DNA from: Liopterus haemorrhoidalis
Taxonomy: Eukaryota; Arthropoda; Insecta; Coleoptera; Dytiscidae
Assembly: GCA_963971575.1 (NCBI GenBank)
Contig: OZ020612.1
Span: 66,213,869-66,277,868, forward strand
Direction of reading: 5' to 3'
Length of the DNA stretch: 64,000 nt
The position numbers were made by a program, and so were the translations under genes. This document shows, one piece after another, positions 35,090-46,431 of this stretch. The first letter of the stretch is position 1, and each line of letters starts with the position of its first letter. The notes under the pieces are model-generated. The model worked only from the letters and a program-made list of their open reading frames with translations. It searched no databases and had not been told where the DNA came from.

Positions 35090-35619
35090 TGTCTGTGTGT
35101 ATACACGATAACTCAAAAACGGTTTAACTTAAAGAGTTCGTTCTGGTACTAAAAAATTCTCCTATTAAATGGGAAGAACCCTATTGTTTTTTATGAAAAT
35201 CGGTTGACTAGAAATGGGAGTTTACTCGTGTCGATTTTAATATTTTTGCGAATATTTAGCAACAGAAAAATATTTCGAAAAAATTTATTGAACAAAAGTT
35301 ACTATAAATGCAATAACTAATAACTTTTATTTGAGACGTTTTTTGATAAAACGAAAAATTTTGAAATTTTTTTGTATAATTATTTAAAATTTTTCCAAGT
35401 CTCAATTTTTTCATACTTATATGTAACGTTTCCATGGTAATGATAATTAATTCGTAACTAGTAAAGCAAGCCTTGGACAAAAATTTGTATAGAACATAAT
35501 TTGATGTATTTTTGAAGATTTATCTAAATATATAATTTTTTTTTTTTTTTAGTTTATTTTTTCTTAAATATTTTTTTTATGGGAGGGCAAGTCTAGCGGA
35601 GGTTTCCTTTCGCCACTGG
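34891..35619 (+). mobile_element. Family B repeat, copy 2
   Basis: Complete from TTTTACTTGCCCGACC to CTTTCGCCACTGG, with a (GT)n tract at 35027-35090 in place of the compound repeat of copy 1. It abuts the end of A7 with no spacer. Confidence 0.75.
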
Positions 35620-35634
35620 TTTCTTATATACATA

Positions 35635-36042
35635 CAGTCTGTTTCAAACGCTTAGGCGGAACTAGATTTTGCAATTTAGTTACTTTCATCGCTTAAATTG
35701 TGCTTTTCGGCCGTTTTGTTTAAGCTTTGTAAATCATACTTACAATAACCATTTTTTGGTTAAGGTTAATATCATTTTAAAATGTCATTTTCTTTATATT
35801 TTGATTTTTTGTGTCATTCTTAATACAAATTTCCCATTTATTTATTTTTTTGTCATTAAAATATACAAAAAAAATAATTTAATTTTGACATAGGTCATTC
35901 GTTTCCATGGTTTCATTGTTGTAATTTTAAATTTTGACATTCCAACGTGAAAAATGAAATAACCCTAGCAAGGTCCCTTGTCGTGACAACCTAAAAAAAC
36001 GAAATTCCCATTTAGTTCCGCCTAAGCGTTTGAAACAGACTG
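35635..36042. mobile_element. CAGTCTGTTCC MITE, copy 2
   Basis: The ends CAGTCTGTTTCAAACGCTTA are flanked by TA, 408 bp, inverted relative to copy 1. It lies 15 bp from the end of family B copy 2. Confidence 0.88.
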
Positions 36043-37339
36043 TACATATATTATACATGAAAAGCAAAAAAAAAACTGAAAGCAGGCTTTTTCATATTAA
36101 GACAAGGTAAAAAATTTGCTTATAACATTAACAATAAATTATTGTTAATTCTAACAAAAAATAAATCTTATAAAAACATTTCTATATATGTTACATTACT
36201 ATTTTTTACCAAAATAGGAGTCGTGGGCGTATATAAAAAAATAATGGAATTTTTATATTAACGGATTTTTTCTTTGTGGGGGGGCTTCAGGTTTTGACAT
36301 GTGTTAACAAAAATTTACAGTTATTTTGTTGTAAAAAAAAAAACAATTCGCGATTGTATCTAATATATGCTTTTACAAAACATTTAGAATTATATAATTT
36401 ATAGGAACAAGTTGAAAGTAGACGCTTGTTCTCACTATTGTATTTCAATTTATGACTTGGAAAAATTACTACTTGTATTCAAGTTCAAGGGTCAAATTTT
36501 TAATATAAAAAATATGTAAAATACAAATCCTGAAAACATATTTCAGGATTTCGTAGCTCAATCACATATTTTGGGCAAATTATTCATTGAAATCGCATCT
36601 AAAGATTATTTTGAAAATCAATTTGCTTCTGTTGACTATACACGTTGGCTATAGCAATTGAAAGATCGTAAATCCCTTCTTAAAATGTTTATTTTCTATT
36701 ATCGTTTTCCTAATTCTACTGTTCAAGATTGTAGATTATTAAAAGATTAAAAAACATTTTTAAATTTTTATATTTAAAAATTCTGTGCACTGTCGGGGTC
36801 CATTTATTGTTTATACATTTATTGTTAAAATACAGAACTACGCAAAAGCAATTTGGTTCCGCGTAAACGTTTAGAATAGCCTATAATGCTAATACTGGTT
36901 AACAAAATTATTATAAATTTAAAAAATTATTTTTAAATTTTTATATTTAAATTGCTGTGCACTGTCGTGGACCATTTATTGTTTACGCAATACAGAACTA
37001 CGCAAAAAAATCCACATTAAAATTCTCATTAGCGAAACTAATTAAGAGGATTAATTTCTTTACTTAAGCCTTTATGATAATTTTGGTAGACATTACGTCA
37101 TTAATCCTTCCAAATATTTCTCGTTCACAGTCATTTATGAAACGTTCTGAAAAGTAACAACACATGTTGACCAGTGCATTTCTTGTATAAAATACCCTTA
37201 AATTAATAACTACCTTAAGCGCTAGTAGCCATAAATGCTGTGTGTACACATTTTTTATAAAAAGTAAAATTTGAAAAAGTGCAGTAGTGATGAACCAAGT
37301 TGAGTGTCTATTGAAGGGTTAAGAAGGGACATCCTATAC
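36043..37339. other. Unassigned, with a short direct repeat
   Basis: No gene. 36750-36850 and 36914-37010 are direct repeats (CTGTGCACTGTCG, then CCATTTATTGTTTA, CAGAACTACGCAAAA). A fragment near 36855-36890 (GGTTCCGCGTAAACGTTTAG) is a decayed end of the CAGTCTGTTCC MITE family. Confidence 0.5.
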
Positions 37340-38290
37340 TGAGTCGACATCCCTTGGGAGATAATAGCCAAAGATGCTGCACACCATTTTCTCAAAATTC
37401 AAAAAATTCTGTGGATTTTAAATTTTTTGTAAGTATTGTACAGGTAAATTTTATGTTTTTCCGATTGAATATTTTTAATAGCTCTAAGTATGTATGTTCC
37501 TTGGGCGCTAATAGCCGAAAATGCTACACACCATTTTCTTAAATTTACAAAAATCTGTGGATTTAAATTTTTTTGTAAGTATTGTACAGGTAAATTTTAT
37601 GTTTTTTCGATTGAATATTTTTAATAGCTCTAAGTATGTATGTTCCTTGGGCGCTAATAGCTGAAAATGCTACACACCAGTTTCTTAAATTTACAAAAAT
37701 TCTGTGGATTTAAAATTTTTTGTAAGTACTGTGAATTTTTGGAATGTTTTTACGTCTCAATATTTTTAACAGATCTAAGTAAGTTTGGGCGCTAATAGCC
37801 TAAACTGCTGTACACCATTATTTCAAATTTCAAAAAATTCTGTGGATTTTAAGATTTTTGTAAATATTGTGCAGGAAAAGGGTTTTGAAAATGTTTTTTG
37901 AATATTTTTAATAGCTTTAAGTTTTATGTTCTTTGGGTGCTAATAGCCAAAGATGCTGCACACTATTTTTACAAATTTCAAAAAATTATGTTGATTTTAA
38001 TTTTTTTTTAGTATTGTGTAAGTAAATTTTTGGAATGTTTTTACGTTTCAATATTCTTAACAGCTGTAAGTATGTATGTTCTTTGGGCGCTAATAGCCTA
38101 ACGTGCTGTACACCATTTTTTCAAATTTCATAAATTCTGTGAATTTTAAATGTTTTGTAAGTATTTTGAAGGTAAATTTTTGGAATGTTTTTTCCATTCA
38201 ATATTTTTAATAGCTCTAAGTAAGTTTGTATGTTCTTTGGGAGCTACTAGCCAAAGATGCAGCATACCATTTTTTCAAATTAAAAAAAAA
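37340..38290. repeat. Satellite, 6-7 units of ~147 bp
   Basis: CTAATAGCC recurs at spacings of 147, 146, 138, 148, 150 and 154 bp (first at 37361, last at 38244). Each unit has TTGGGCGCTAATAGCC, CTGTGGATTTTAAA and TTTTTAATAGCTCTAAGTA. Confidence 0.9.
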
Positions 38291-38440
38291 AAAAAATCTG
38301 AATTATAGCAGAAAATAAATTTCTAATACAAATAAAAGCATTTAAAAATTTATCACTCGGAACTGAACCGAAAACCGAAAAAATCCGTTATTTTTGCCGG
38401 AACGAAAACCGGAACCGAAGTGATATATAATTTTTTAATT

Positions 38441-38599
38441 TTTTTTTTTTTAATTTTTGGACTTAGCTACTAAGGCCATTATCCAGGAGATGTATTTATT
38501 TTTGAAAAATTCCATGCCATAACCGGGATTTGAACCCGAACCCTCATGATCTAGAAGCTAGTGCATCGCTACACTAACCACTACGCCATGGTGACCGGC
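38441..38599 (-). mobile_element. tRNA-derived SINE
   Basis: On the minus strand it has an A box TGGCGTAGTGGTTAGTGT (38571-38588) and a B box GGGTTCAAATCC (38526-38537), with spacing suited to a tRNA head. The A-rich tail lies at the plus-strand left side. A 12-bp target duplication AATTTTTTAATT borders it (38429-38440 and 38600-38611). It is inserted in a CCGAAAACCG-rich repeat. Confidence 0.85.
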
Positions 38600-38611
38600 A
38601 ATTTTTTAATT

Positions 38612-39255
38612 GAACCGGAACGAAAACCGAAACGAATAAAATAACGGTCGAAGCCCTGATTGAAATATTTGACGAGTGATTATTGAAGAAATTTTTAATA
38701 TATGTAGGTCATGGAACTGTATATGCATGTCAAATCTCAACTCTCCAGATCCAACTGTTTTTTCTATCTATCTCTCTATCTCATGTAGCATAAAAAAAAA
38801 CTGGATAATAAATCTAAGATTGTGTTGTCACATAAAAATTTAAATTATTTTTATGGCGCCTATGAATGAAATAAATTAAAATATTTAAATAATTTAATTA
38901 ATAAAATAAAACTGCCGTTTACTTAACTGTAAATTATTTTTAGAAATAATTATAACATTTAGAAGAATTGTTAATTTAATGAGTTTGTCGTTAATCATAA
39001 GTTGGACAGTTTGGAAGTTCTGTAGCATTTCCATGAAATTATACACGACTTCTCGAAGTATCCTTGGTTTTATAACGACACATTAGGGAATAATAACTTT
39101 AATATACTTTAAGAACAAACTCACTCTAAGTTATTGTCTTAATGTGTTCTTATAACACTATTTAATAATAATAATGTGTGGAATATTCACAGATTTGTAA
39201 CTCTAGAAATAACACATTTTTCATGGATAATAAGTGTTATTTTCTAATTGCTTAT
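38612..39255. other. Unassigned AT-rich DNA
   Basis: I see nothing beyond the right part of the CCGGAACGAAAACCG repeat (to about 38660). Confidence 0.45.
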
Positions 39256-39263
39256 GTCCAGAG

Positions 39264-40534
39264 CAGGGTTTCCCAAACTTTTTTTCTTGTGGAACCCTTA
39301 GGCAATTTTTTACGGATCATGGAATCCTTGCCATACCTAAAGCCAGAGCCGGCGCTGCCGAGTATACAAAGCATGCGGGCGCCACAGCGAAAGGGGCGCT
39401 GACGTGAGATTCGAAAGGGCGTTAAATGAATATAAAAGTAAGTCAGTGAAATGTAATTTTAGAAGTGAAGTGAGGACCTTTTTTTTTTAGGTCTTTACGT
39501 AAAATTTAGAATTGAGGACCTTTTTTTTAGGTCTTCACTTGAAATTTATAAGTGACGACCTTTTTACCGACCGTGAACATATATAAGGGAGGTATTGTGA
39601 TCATACCGATTTTGACATTTCGAGATTTCGATGGATTTCCACGAATTGAAGTCCCTAGATAACGTTTTGACTATTTTTAGCATGATGTCTGTCGGTCTGT
39701 CTGTCCGTCTGTCTGTCCGTCTGTCCGTCTGTCCGTCTGTCCGTCTGTCCGTCTGTCCGTCTGTCCGTCTGTCCGTCTGTCCGTCTGTCCGTCTGTCTGT
39801 CCGTCTGTCTGTGTACACGTGCAGAGCAAATTCGGCTAAAAGGATTTTTATGAAACTTCATATTTAAGCTTCTGACATCAATGTGCCATTTCGTGCCGAG
39901 TTGATCAACTTTTGGTAAAAATCAGTTTACTAAAAATAGGAGTTTACTCGTGTCGATTTTAAGATTTTTGCGAATATTTAGTAACAGAAAAATATTTCGA
40001 AAAAATTTATTGAACAAAAGTTGCCATAAAAGCAATAACCAATAACTTTTATTTGAGACGTTTTTTTAAGTCTCAATTTTTTTATACTTTTATGTAACGT
40101 TTCCATGGTCATGATAAATAATATCTCTGTTAGAAAATATTAGGTCAAGTTATTTCTACTGTGCTGCTAGAATGTATTTTAGACAAGTACTTTATGATGG
40201 CGGTCGGTCCTGTGGTGGACACAGCTGATTTTTTTAGAATATTGCAAGTGATATTTCCTCAAATTTAGATTTTAATTGGGTATCAAAAACAATATCAATT
40301 AATTTTTCATAATCCAGAGCTGTACATTCAATGGGCTTTTCATTACCAACTTGACTGTATTTGGCAGATTTATTAGAAATGTACGCGTAACGCCTTACAT
40401 TAATAGTTTAATGCGTTTCTAAGAAAATATTGCAGCTAATCTTATTTTAATATTATATCACAACTTGTCTCGCGGAACCCCAAAATTATTTCGTGGAACC
40501 CCGGGTTCCACGGAACCCAGTTTGGGAAACACTG
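39264..40534. mobile_element. hAT element (CAGGGTTTCCCAAAC ends), 1271 bp
   Basis: The ends CAGGGTTTCCCAAACTT and GTTTGGGAAACACTG are flanked by GTCCAGAG (39256-39263) and GTCTAGAG (40535-40542), 7 of 8 matching. GGAACCC blocks lie at both ends. Inside are the shared GTGAGGACC hairpin motif (39470-39565) and a family B-like segment. No transposase is visible. Confidence 0.85.
39550..40130 (+). mobile_element. Family B-related segment with (GTCCGTCT)n
   Basis: CGAGATTTCGATGG and the downstream GAGTTTACTCGTGTCGATTT block match family B, but the start is diverged and the end is missing. The microsatellite is (GTCC/GTCT)n at 39687-39812. Confidence 0.6.
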
Positions 40535-40542
40535 GTCTAGAG

Positions 40543-41422
40543 GTTAAAAACCGGTTTAAACCGTTTTTTTTTTTTTTAAATAAATAATGTTTGTCCTTAA
40601 ATTTGCTCCAAAAATGAATTACGCATTGAATTTCAGAACAAGGCAGATCTGTCTTTTTTAGATGTCAATCGTTTGAAACAACCTACTTTTTCGAACAAGG
40701 GTTTACACTCTCATGAACTACAGAAATTGCTCGTGCCCCGAAGAAAGTATCTAAATTGCTCTGACATCAAATATCAATAAACATAAAAATAGATGTAGCG
40801 AAATAACGACTTTTACATGTTTTCAAAGATTGCTACGTTCAACTTTGTAAAACTTATGTTGATTATTATTTTGTAAATAAATGGTCGCCATTTTGAAATA
40901 GTTAACATAAAAATATGATTTTTTGGTGTTATTGTAAAGCTAATTTAATATACTTTTAGGAAAAAAATATAAAATTATCGGTTCCCTATACTAGATCAAA
41001 AGTTGACATCATTTCCGGTGAAACCGGAAGTGCCTCAGAATTCTAATAGTAACCTTTAGATGGGCCTTTTTGTCTAGTTTAACTTTTGTTCTGAAGATTT
41101 TTTGTATCTTTACAAATAAAGGAGATTTTCAGGGTGCCCCGTTTCAAACAAACACCCTGTATATGGGACGTACCCACCATCGCTTTTCTTTATATCGCAG
41201 TAAGTCTGAATTTGTATATAAAAGAACTAGAGTATATAAGAGAACTAAGTCTCCTTCGATTAGATGACATATTTAATAAAATTGAATAACCGTTTACTCC
41301 GAATGCTTGCATAAATTTTTAGGTTAGATACAACTGCTGTCAGTTCGAGAACGCGCACTTGTCACGCCTCTAACGCCACCACAAATTCAAATTTTCAAAT
41401 ATACCTCCACACCTCTCGCCTC
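40543..41422. other. Unassigned
   Basis: No gene. A small inverted pair AGGGTGCCCCGTTTC...ACACCCTGTAT at 41131-41163 may be the end of an element; no partner was found. Confidence 0.4.
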
Positions 41423-42165
41423 TGTAAAGTTGGTTTTACACAGTTCAATTAATTGATCAATAAATTGAACAAGTTTTTTGTCAATTAATTGAAAAATTTA
41501 CCGGTAACCTTGGAAACAATAGCACCACTTTACACATATCAATTTATTTATCAATTTTTTTGAATATTTTTACATTACCAACTGTAAAACATGTTGACAT
41601 ATTTATCAAAATGAAAATATTGAAAAAATCTTCACAAAGTTACGTGCTGTGTACAAAAACAAAAGAAATAACCTAGATCAGGGGTCGGCAACCTTTTTGT
41701 CAATAAGGGCGCAATATAAATTCAAATGTTATTGAGGGCGCATAAAACGTGATGAGCAAAAAAAAGGTCCCCACCTCCCAAAATCCAAGTGACGAGCAAA
41801 ACAAAAAATCCTCGAGGGCGCCTAAAAATCCCACAGAGGACGCCGTGTTGCCGACCCCTGACCTAGATGATGGTAAATTAGAACATTTGAGGTTATGTCA
41901 GATTGGAAACGAAACATAAACAATATATTTCGAGGTTATGTTACAACTAAACAGTTGGCAATATCTTAACATATAAAAATATGCCTAGAATTCCCTAAAA
42001 ACTTGATGAAAAATTGATGAAACAGAACTTATTCTATTTTCAAAATAAATTGATCAATTTATTTTGTCAATTAATTGTTCAATTTTTTACACACATCAAT
42101 TAATTGAATGTCAACTTTTTCAATTAATTGATCAATAAATTTAATCGTGTAAAATGCACTTTACA
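41423..42165. mobile_element. MITE with ~50-bp AT-rich inverted ends
   Basis: The left end TGTAAAGTTGGTTTTACAC and the inverse right end TGTAAAGTGCATTTTACAC continue into repeated CAATTAATTGATCAAT motifs. I could not settle the target duplication, so the superfamily is open. A hAT MITE (41679-41860) is nested inside. Confidence 0.7.
41679..41860. mobile_element. hAT MITE, 182 bp
   Basis: The ends CAGGGGTCGGCAACC and GTTGCCGACCCCTG are flanked by a perfect ACCTAGAT duplication (41671-41678, 41861-41868). It contains one unit of the GGTCCCCACCTCCC...CCAAGTGA minisatellite motif seen at 7585-7945. Confidence 0.93.
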
Positions 42166-42219
42166 GCTGTGAATGAATCCACCAAGAAAATGACAGAGTA
42201 GGGCTACCATACGTTCTGT

Positions 42220-42473
42220 TCTCTTGACAACCTAAAAGAACCAAATTACTATTTAGTTCCGCGTATACCAAAGAAACAGACTATAGACGGTTTCTTTGGT
42301 TTAAGCGAAACTAGATTTTCAAATCTAGTAACTTTTACCGATTGATTGAAGATTTTGATCATTTTGTTTAGCAAAAACCAACTTCAAACTTATTTCCCAA
42401 GATTCTCGTGACAACTTAAAAAAAATAATAAAATTTCTTTTGGTTCGGCTTAAATGTTTGGAATAGCCTATAT
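42220..42473. mobile_element. CAGTCTGTTCC MITE family, decayed copies
   Basis: Fragments of the family (CTTGACAACCTAAAAGAACC, GAAACAGACTATAG, GCGAAACTAGATTTTC, TTCGGCTTAAATGTTTGGAA) lie in a disordered but recognisable array, probably two nested decayed copies. Confidence 0.5.
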
Positions 42474-42823
42474 CAGTGGTTCCCAAACTTTTTTGACCGC
42501 GACCCGGTACGAGGTTTTTAAATTTTTCGCGACCCACCTTATGAAAAAAAAAAACATTTATTTACAAAACAAATTTTATTTTAAAGCAGTAGCTTTATAG
42601 TAATAAAAAGTAATAAATAGTAATAAAGAGTATAGTATAGTAACAAAGAATATAGTATAGCAATAAAGAGCACAAATACACACTATCCTAGTGATTAACT
42701 GACGTAAAAAAAATAATATGTACAAAAAAAATCTTTTTTGTGTTTTTACAATTTTTTTCGCGACCCGGCAAAATATTTCTGCGATCCGGTGCCGGGTCGC
42801 GACCCACACTTTGGGAAACGCTG
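42474..42823. mobile_element. hAT element (CAGTGGTTCCCAAAC ends), 350 bp
   Basis: The ends CAGTGGTTCCCAAACTTTT and the inverse CAGCGTTTCCCAAAGTG carry GCGACCC blocks. They are flanked by a perfect GCCTATAT duplication (42466-42473, 42824-42831). Non-coding. Confidence 0.93.
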
Positions 42824-42831
42824 GCCTATAT

Positions 42832-43283
42832 AATTGATAAAGAACTTATGGCTGGTTCAGATTTACATGCAACACGTAAGAATTGTCGTGCGAAGAACCT
42901 ATTATAACCAACTTAATAATTATTTAGTATCGATGGTAACCTGTCAATCTTACTACTGCAATTGTTCAGTTAAATTGTTGTAATTACAAACGATTTACAC
43001 TTATTTACATATTTTTGTTGCACGATATTGGTGCAGGTGATAACAGGATTTTTCTTTTTTCTTAGAATAATATTACTTCATTTCTACTTTTTCGATGAGT
43101 TCATATCAATAAAATTCTGAGTAAGAGATGTGAAATAAAATATCTAATAAATTAAAGAAAAATAATCTATATGTATATAAAATCTATGACGTGTTTTCTG
43201 AAACCTGAGAATTATGTGAAAAATCCTAAACCTGTAAAATTTTACAGGTTCTCACCGTGGACTTGTGCACTGTTGTTTTGGAG
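42832..43283. other. Unassigned
   Basis: AT-rich, no recognised feature. Confidence 0.45.
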
Positions 43284-43287
43284 TTAA

Positions 43288-43826
43288 CCCTTTACAGCAT
43301 GAATTTTTATTTTTGTCTGAAATAATTCATGGACATTAGGAATTGGTTCTTATTGATAGAAAAATTTATTAAAAAATTATATTTAAAATATTAATTATTA
43401 TTTTTATGAAAAAATAATAATTAAAATAATAATTTAGGGTTTGTGCCATACATGGAACATTATGATTCTACATTATGTTACAAAAGAAAATGATTCCGTA
43501 TTATTTGCTCGTCAATTGCTAGGTGTTCTTCATTAGGTATTAAAACCAGTCGCCCTCCAATTTTTGAAAGAAAAGGTCGTATCTTCTAGTAGTTCTTTCT
43601 CAATAAATTCAGAGTTATCGTTGAGTGCAAATTCCGCATGATATCCTCAAATCTATTGCAGCCCATTACTTGATATACTGCAGGATCCATTGCTGTGTAT
43701 GTGGCATATATGAACATTCATGAAGTAACGTTCTGATTCAGTTTTAAAAGTAAAATAAAAAATAAAAATCGGAATGTGCCATATATGGCACATTCCGATT
43801 TTTATACCACACTATGCGGTAAAGGG
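43288..43826. mobile_element. piggyBac-like MITE, copy 2, with 44-bp palindrome
   Basis: TTAA flanks both sides (43284-43287, 43827-43830). The ends are CCCTTTACAGCATGAA and the inverse CCCTTTACCGCATAG. A perfect 44-bp palindrome (43762-43805, centre GCCATATATGGC) lies 21 bp inside the right end. It is related to the 2040-2491 element. Non-coding. Confidence 0.88.
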
Positions 43827-44001
43827 TTAATGCATTATTTCTACAACTAATAAAATTCAAACAAATTATATTTTTTCAAGTTCATTTTATAATTTATTGT
43901 TTATTGTTCAGAAATCAATTAGTTTTTAATTTTTTGACAGTGACAGCATTTATTCGTTACTTATTCGCTGCCTGACTACCGAATAACTTTTTTGCCAGAT
44001 A

Positions 44002-44174
44002 CAGAGGCGAATTAAGCGGTGGGCGGACTGGGCGTACTGGGCGGCCGCCCGGGGCCCACGAAGCCGGGGGGCCTACTGAAGTCTATATACAAATATTTCC
44101 ATTCTATTTAAATTAATAGAGGGCCCATTTTAATTTTACCGGCCAGGGCCCCCAAGCAACTTAATTCACCACTG
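44002..44174. mobile_element. hAT-type MITE, left direct copy
   Basis: It begins CAGAGGCGAATTAAGCGG, has GGGGCCC-rich blocks and ends CAACTTAATTCACCACTG. It is followed at once by CTCTAGCC, the inverse of GGCTAGAG. Confidence 0.85.
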
Positions 44175-44482
44175 CTCTAGCCGGTTTATGACTCTATGAC
44201 TAGCTGGAATGTGATCGGCGAGATTCATTTTTGTTTGAATAATCTGCGTGTATTTTGATTATTTGCTTCATTTTATAAAAATCTATCTATCAATATGTGA
44301 GCTGTGAAAGAGAAAAGTGAATTTATATTAACTAAAAAATCTACCCCCTCCCCCGTAACATTACTTCTAAACACCATTAATTTGTAAGACATAGGGTAGG
44401 CCTAGGGGCTCCGTCATTGAAATTGATTCAAAAAAGAGCTCCACAAGAAAAACAGGTTGGGAACCACTGATCTAGAGAAAAA

Positions 44483-45690
44483 TTGGGGCTTTAATCGTTT
44501 AAAACGTTTTGAGATAATGATAATTTTTTGAATGGCATAATTTACATTATTTGTGAAAATTGTAAAATAAAAAAATCACAACTCAAAAATGGTTAGAGAT
44601 AGCGACCAGCGGTTGAAATTTTTGGATTCTTTGTAGTTTATAAAAAAATGCGTTTTGAGATTGTGACATTTTTTTTATGACATTTTTTTTATGACATAAT
44701 TTACTTAATTTGTTAAAATTGTGAGTTTAAAAAAATCACAACTCAAAAACGGTTAGAGAAAACAACCTGACGCTAGAATTTTTGGATTTCTCGTAGTTTA
44801 TTAAGTCTAGAAAAAATTTGTGGCCTTACTCGTTTTGCGTATTTTAAAATTATGACAAATTTTAATATGGCGTGATTTATAGAAATATTCATTTTCGCAT
44901 GGATATATCTCAAAAACGAAATGCAATAAAGACCTACGGTTGAAATTTTTGAAATCTTGAGGTCCTAATTTACTTGTAACCAAATTTTGAAACAAAAAAA
45001 TTTTTTGAAGTTTTTTCATTTTTTTAAATTTTTTATGAAAATTTTGAAAATTGTTAACTAAAAAGTGGTTAGGGATATAAATATGCGGCTTGAAATTTTT
45101 AAATTCTACTACACTGTTTAGTCTAAGAAAACAATTGGGCTTAAATAAACATATTATTAAGTTTTGTAGGGGCAGTAATCCAAAACCCTTCAAAATGGCC
45201 AAAAATCGAAAAAATCGTAAGGGGTAGACCTTAAAAAAATCGTGATTTTGAAGTAAAAAATTTTTGTCTCCAATTTTATTGAAAATTGGTACAAATATGT
45301 ATTTTTGGTCAGAGATCAAGAAAATTTGATCCATTTTGAAGTTTGGGCAAAAGTTTTGGAATTATAGGCAAAAAACTGACTAAATCAGCTCTAACTCAAA
45401 AACTAAGAAAGCATGAATTTTTTAAATATTTTTTTCATAATCCTCACCCCAAAATTAGCCTAAAACTATATTTTGGCTAAAATCGGAAACAAAAAAAATT
45501 TGACCAAAATTTTGAAAATTTTGGAAGATTTTTTTTTTTTTTTTTTGTTCTAAAATTGGTATACTTATATATTTTTAGCCTTAGATCATAAATATATGGT
45601 CAGTTTTGAGTTACGGTCTAAAATTTTGACATTTTCGGCAAAAAAAGTAAAAAAAATACAGTCCACAAAAAGGCTCAGAACCGATGAAAT
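44483..45690. repeat. AT-rich long repeat, inverted copy
   Basis: This is the inverse of 24820-26007, with the same degenerate ~180-bp units. One minus-strand frame (44807-45334) stays open longer than in the other copy, but its composition (F, L, N, K) and lack of motif argue against a gene. Confidence 0.75.
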
Positions 45691-45970
45691 GTTAGCCTGC
45701 CCCTTTTTTTAATCTTTATAAACTAATACTTACTTCTTATCTAACATCTATATCAGCGGTTCCCAACCTGTGGTCCGTAGAGCCCTTACTGCTCCGCGTG
45801 CACTTCTCAGGGGCTCCGCAGCCGTTCCAGGAAATAAAATAAATAAAAATTGAATAAAATCAAAAGTATTAGAAATAAAAAACAGGATCAAAATAATAAA
45901 ACTGGAAATGACATTCTGAAAGAAAATTTGCCAAGTTGTATGTATGTCCAAGTGATTTCTGACTTAAGCC

Positions 45971-46142
45971 CAGAGGCGAATTAAGCGGTGGGCGGACTAG
46001 GTGACCGCCCGGGGCCCATGAAGCCGGGGGGGGGGGGGGGCTACCGAAGTCTATATACAAATATTTCTATTCTATTTAAAATAATAGAGGGCCCATTTTA
46101 ATTTTACCGCCCAGGGCCCCCAAGCAACTTAATTCGCCACTG
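45971..46142. mobile_element. hAT-type MITE, right direct copy
   Basis: Same orientation and ends as the left copy, with a G13-14 run at 46026-46039. It is preceded by CTTAAGCC, the inverse of GGCTTAAG, which pairs with GGCTAGAG of the other half-hAT (6 of 8) as the target duplication expected if the MITE once sat inside that hAT. Confidence 0.85.
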
Positions 46143-46153
46143 GCCAGATAGCA

Positions 46154-46423
46154 TCGGGTGACCATTTTCTTAAGACGGTAATGCGGGACGGAGCAAAAAA
46201 AAGGTCCTCACCTCCCAAATCCAAGTGAACAGCAAAAAAAGGTCTTCACCTCCCAAATCCAAGTGAAGAGCAAAAAAAAGGTCCTCACCTCCCAACTCCA
46301 AAATGTGGGACAATGCGGGACAAAATGTTAAAATGCGGGACTTTTGCGGAACGCATCTTCATGCGGGACAAAATGTTAAAATGCGGGACAGTCCCGCAAA
46401 ATGCAGGACGAATGGTCACCCTA
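46154..46423. mobile_element. hAT-type MITE (TCGGGTGACC ends) with minisatellite
   Basis: The ends TCGGGTGACCATTTTC and AATGGTCACCCTA are flanked by a perfect AGATAGCA duplication (46146-46153, 46424-46431). It contains three minisatellite units (46193-46300) and GCGGGACAAAATGTTAAAAT repeats, inverse to 7484-7976. Confidence 0.92.
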
Positions 46424-46431
46424 AGATAGCA

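Larger units (their letters stand above)
44002..46142. mobile_element. Composite hAT-bounded segment, circularly permuted interior
   Basis: A perfect 8-bp duplication GCCAGATA (43994-44001, 46143-46150) borders the whole segment. Direct copies of one MITE (CAGAGGCGAATTAAGCGG...) occupy 44002-44174 and 45971-46142. Between them: half of the hAT element known intact at 26008 (44175-44480), the AT-rich long repeat inverted (about 44483-45690), and the other half of the same hAT (about 45752-45970). The two halves are broken at exactly the same point, GGCTAGAG|TCAGAAATC, so the order is a circular permutation of [long repeat - hAT interrupted by MITE]. Confidence 0.8.

Noticed and set aside
38441..38599. 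A functional tRNA gene
   Set aside because: A and B boxes are good, but there is no cloverleaf-compatible acceptor stem and it has a tail and a 12-bp target duplication; it is a SINE.
44807..45334. 175-codon minus-strand frame, partly conserved at 25140-25667
   Set aside because: Lies in the AT-rich long repeat; low-complexity F/L/N/K composition, and the plus-strand counterpart is broken. Conservation follows from the repeat.
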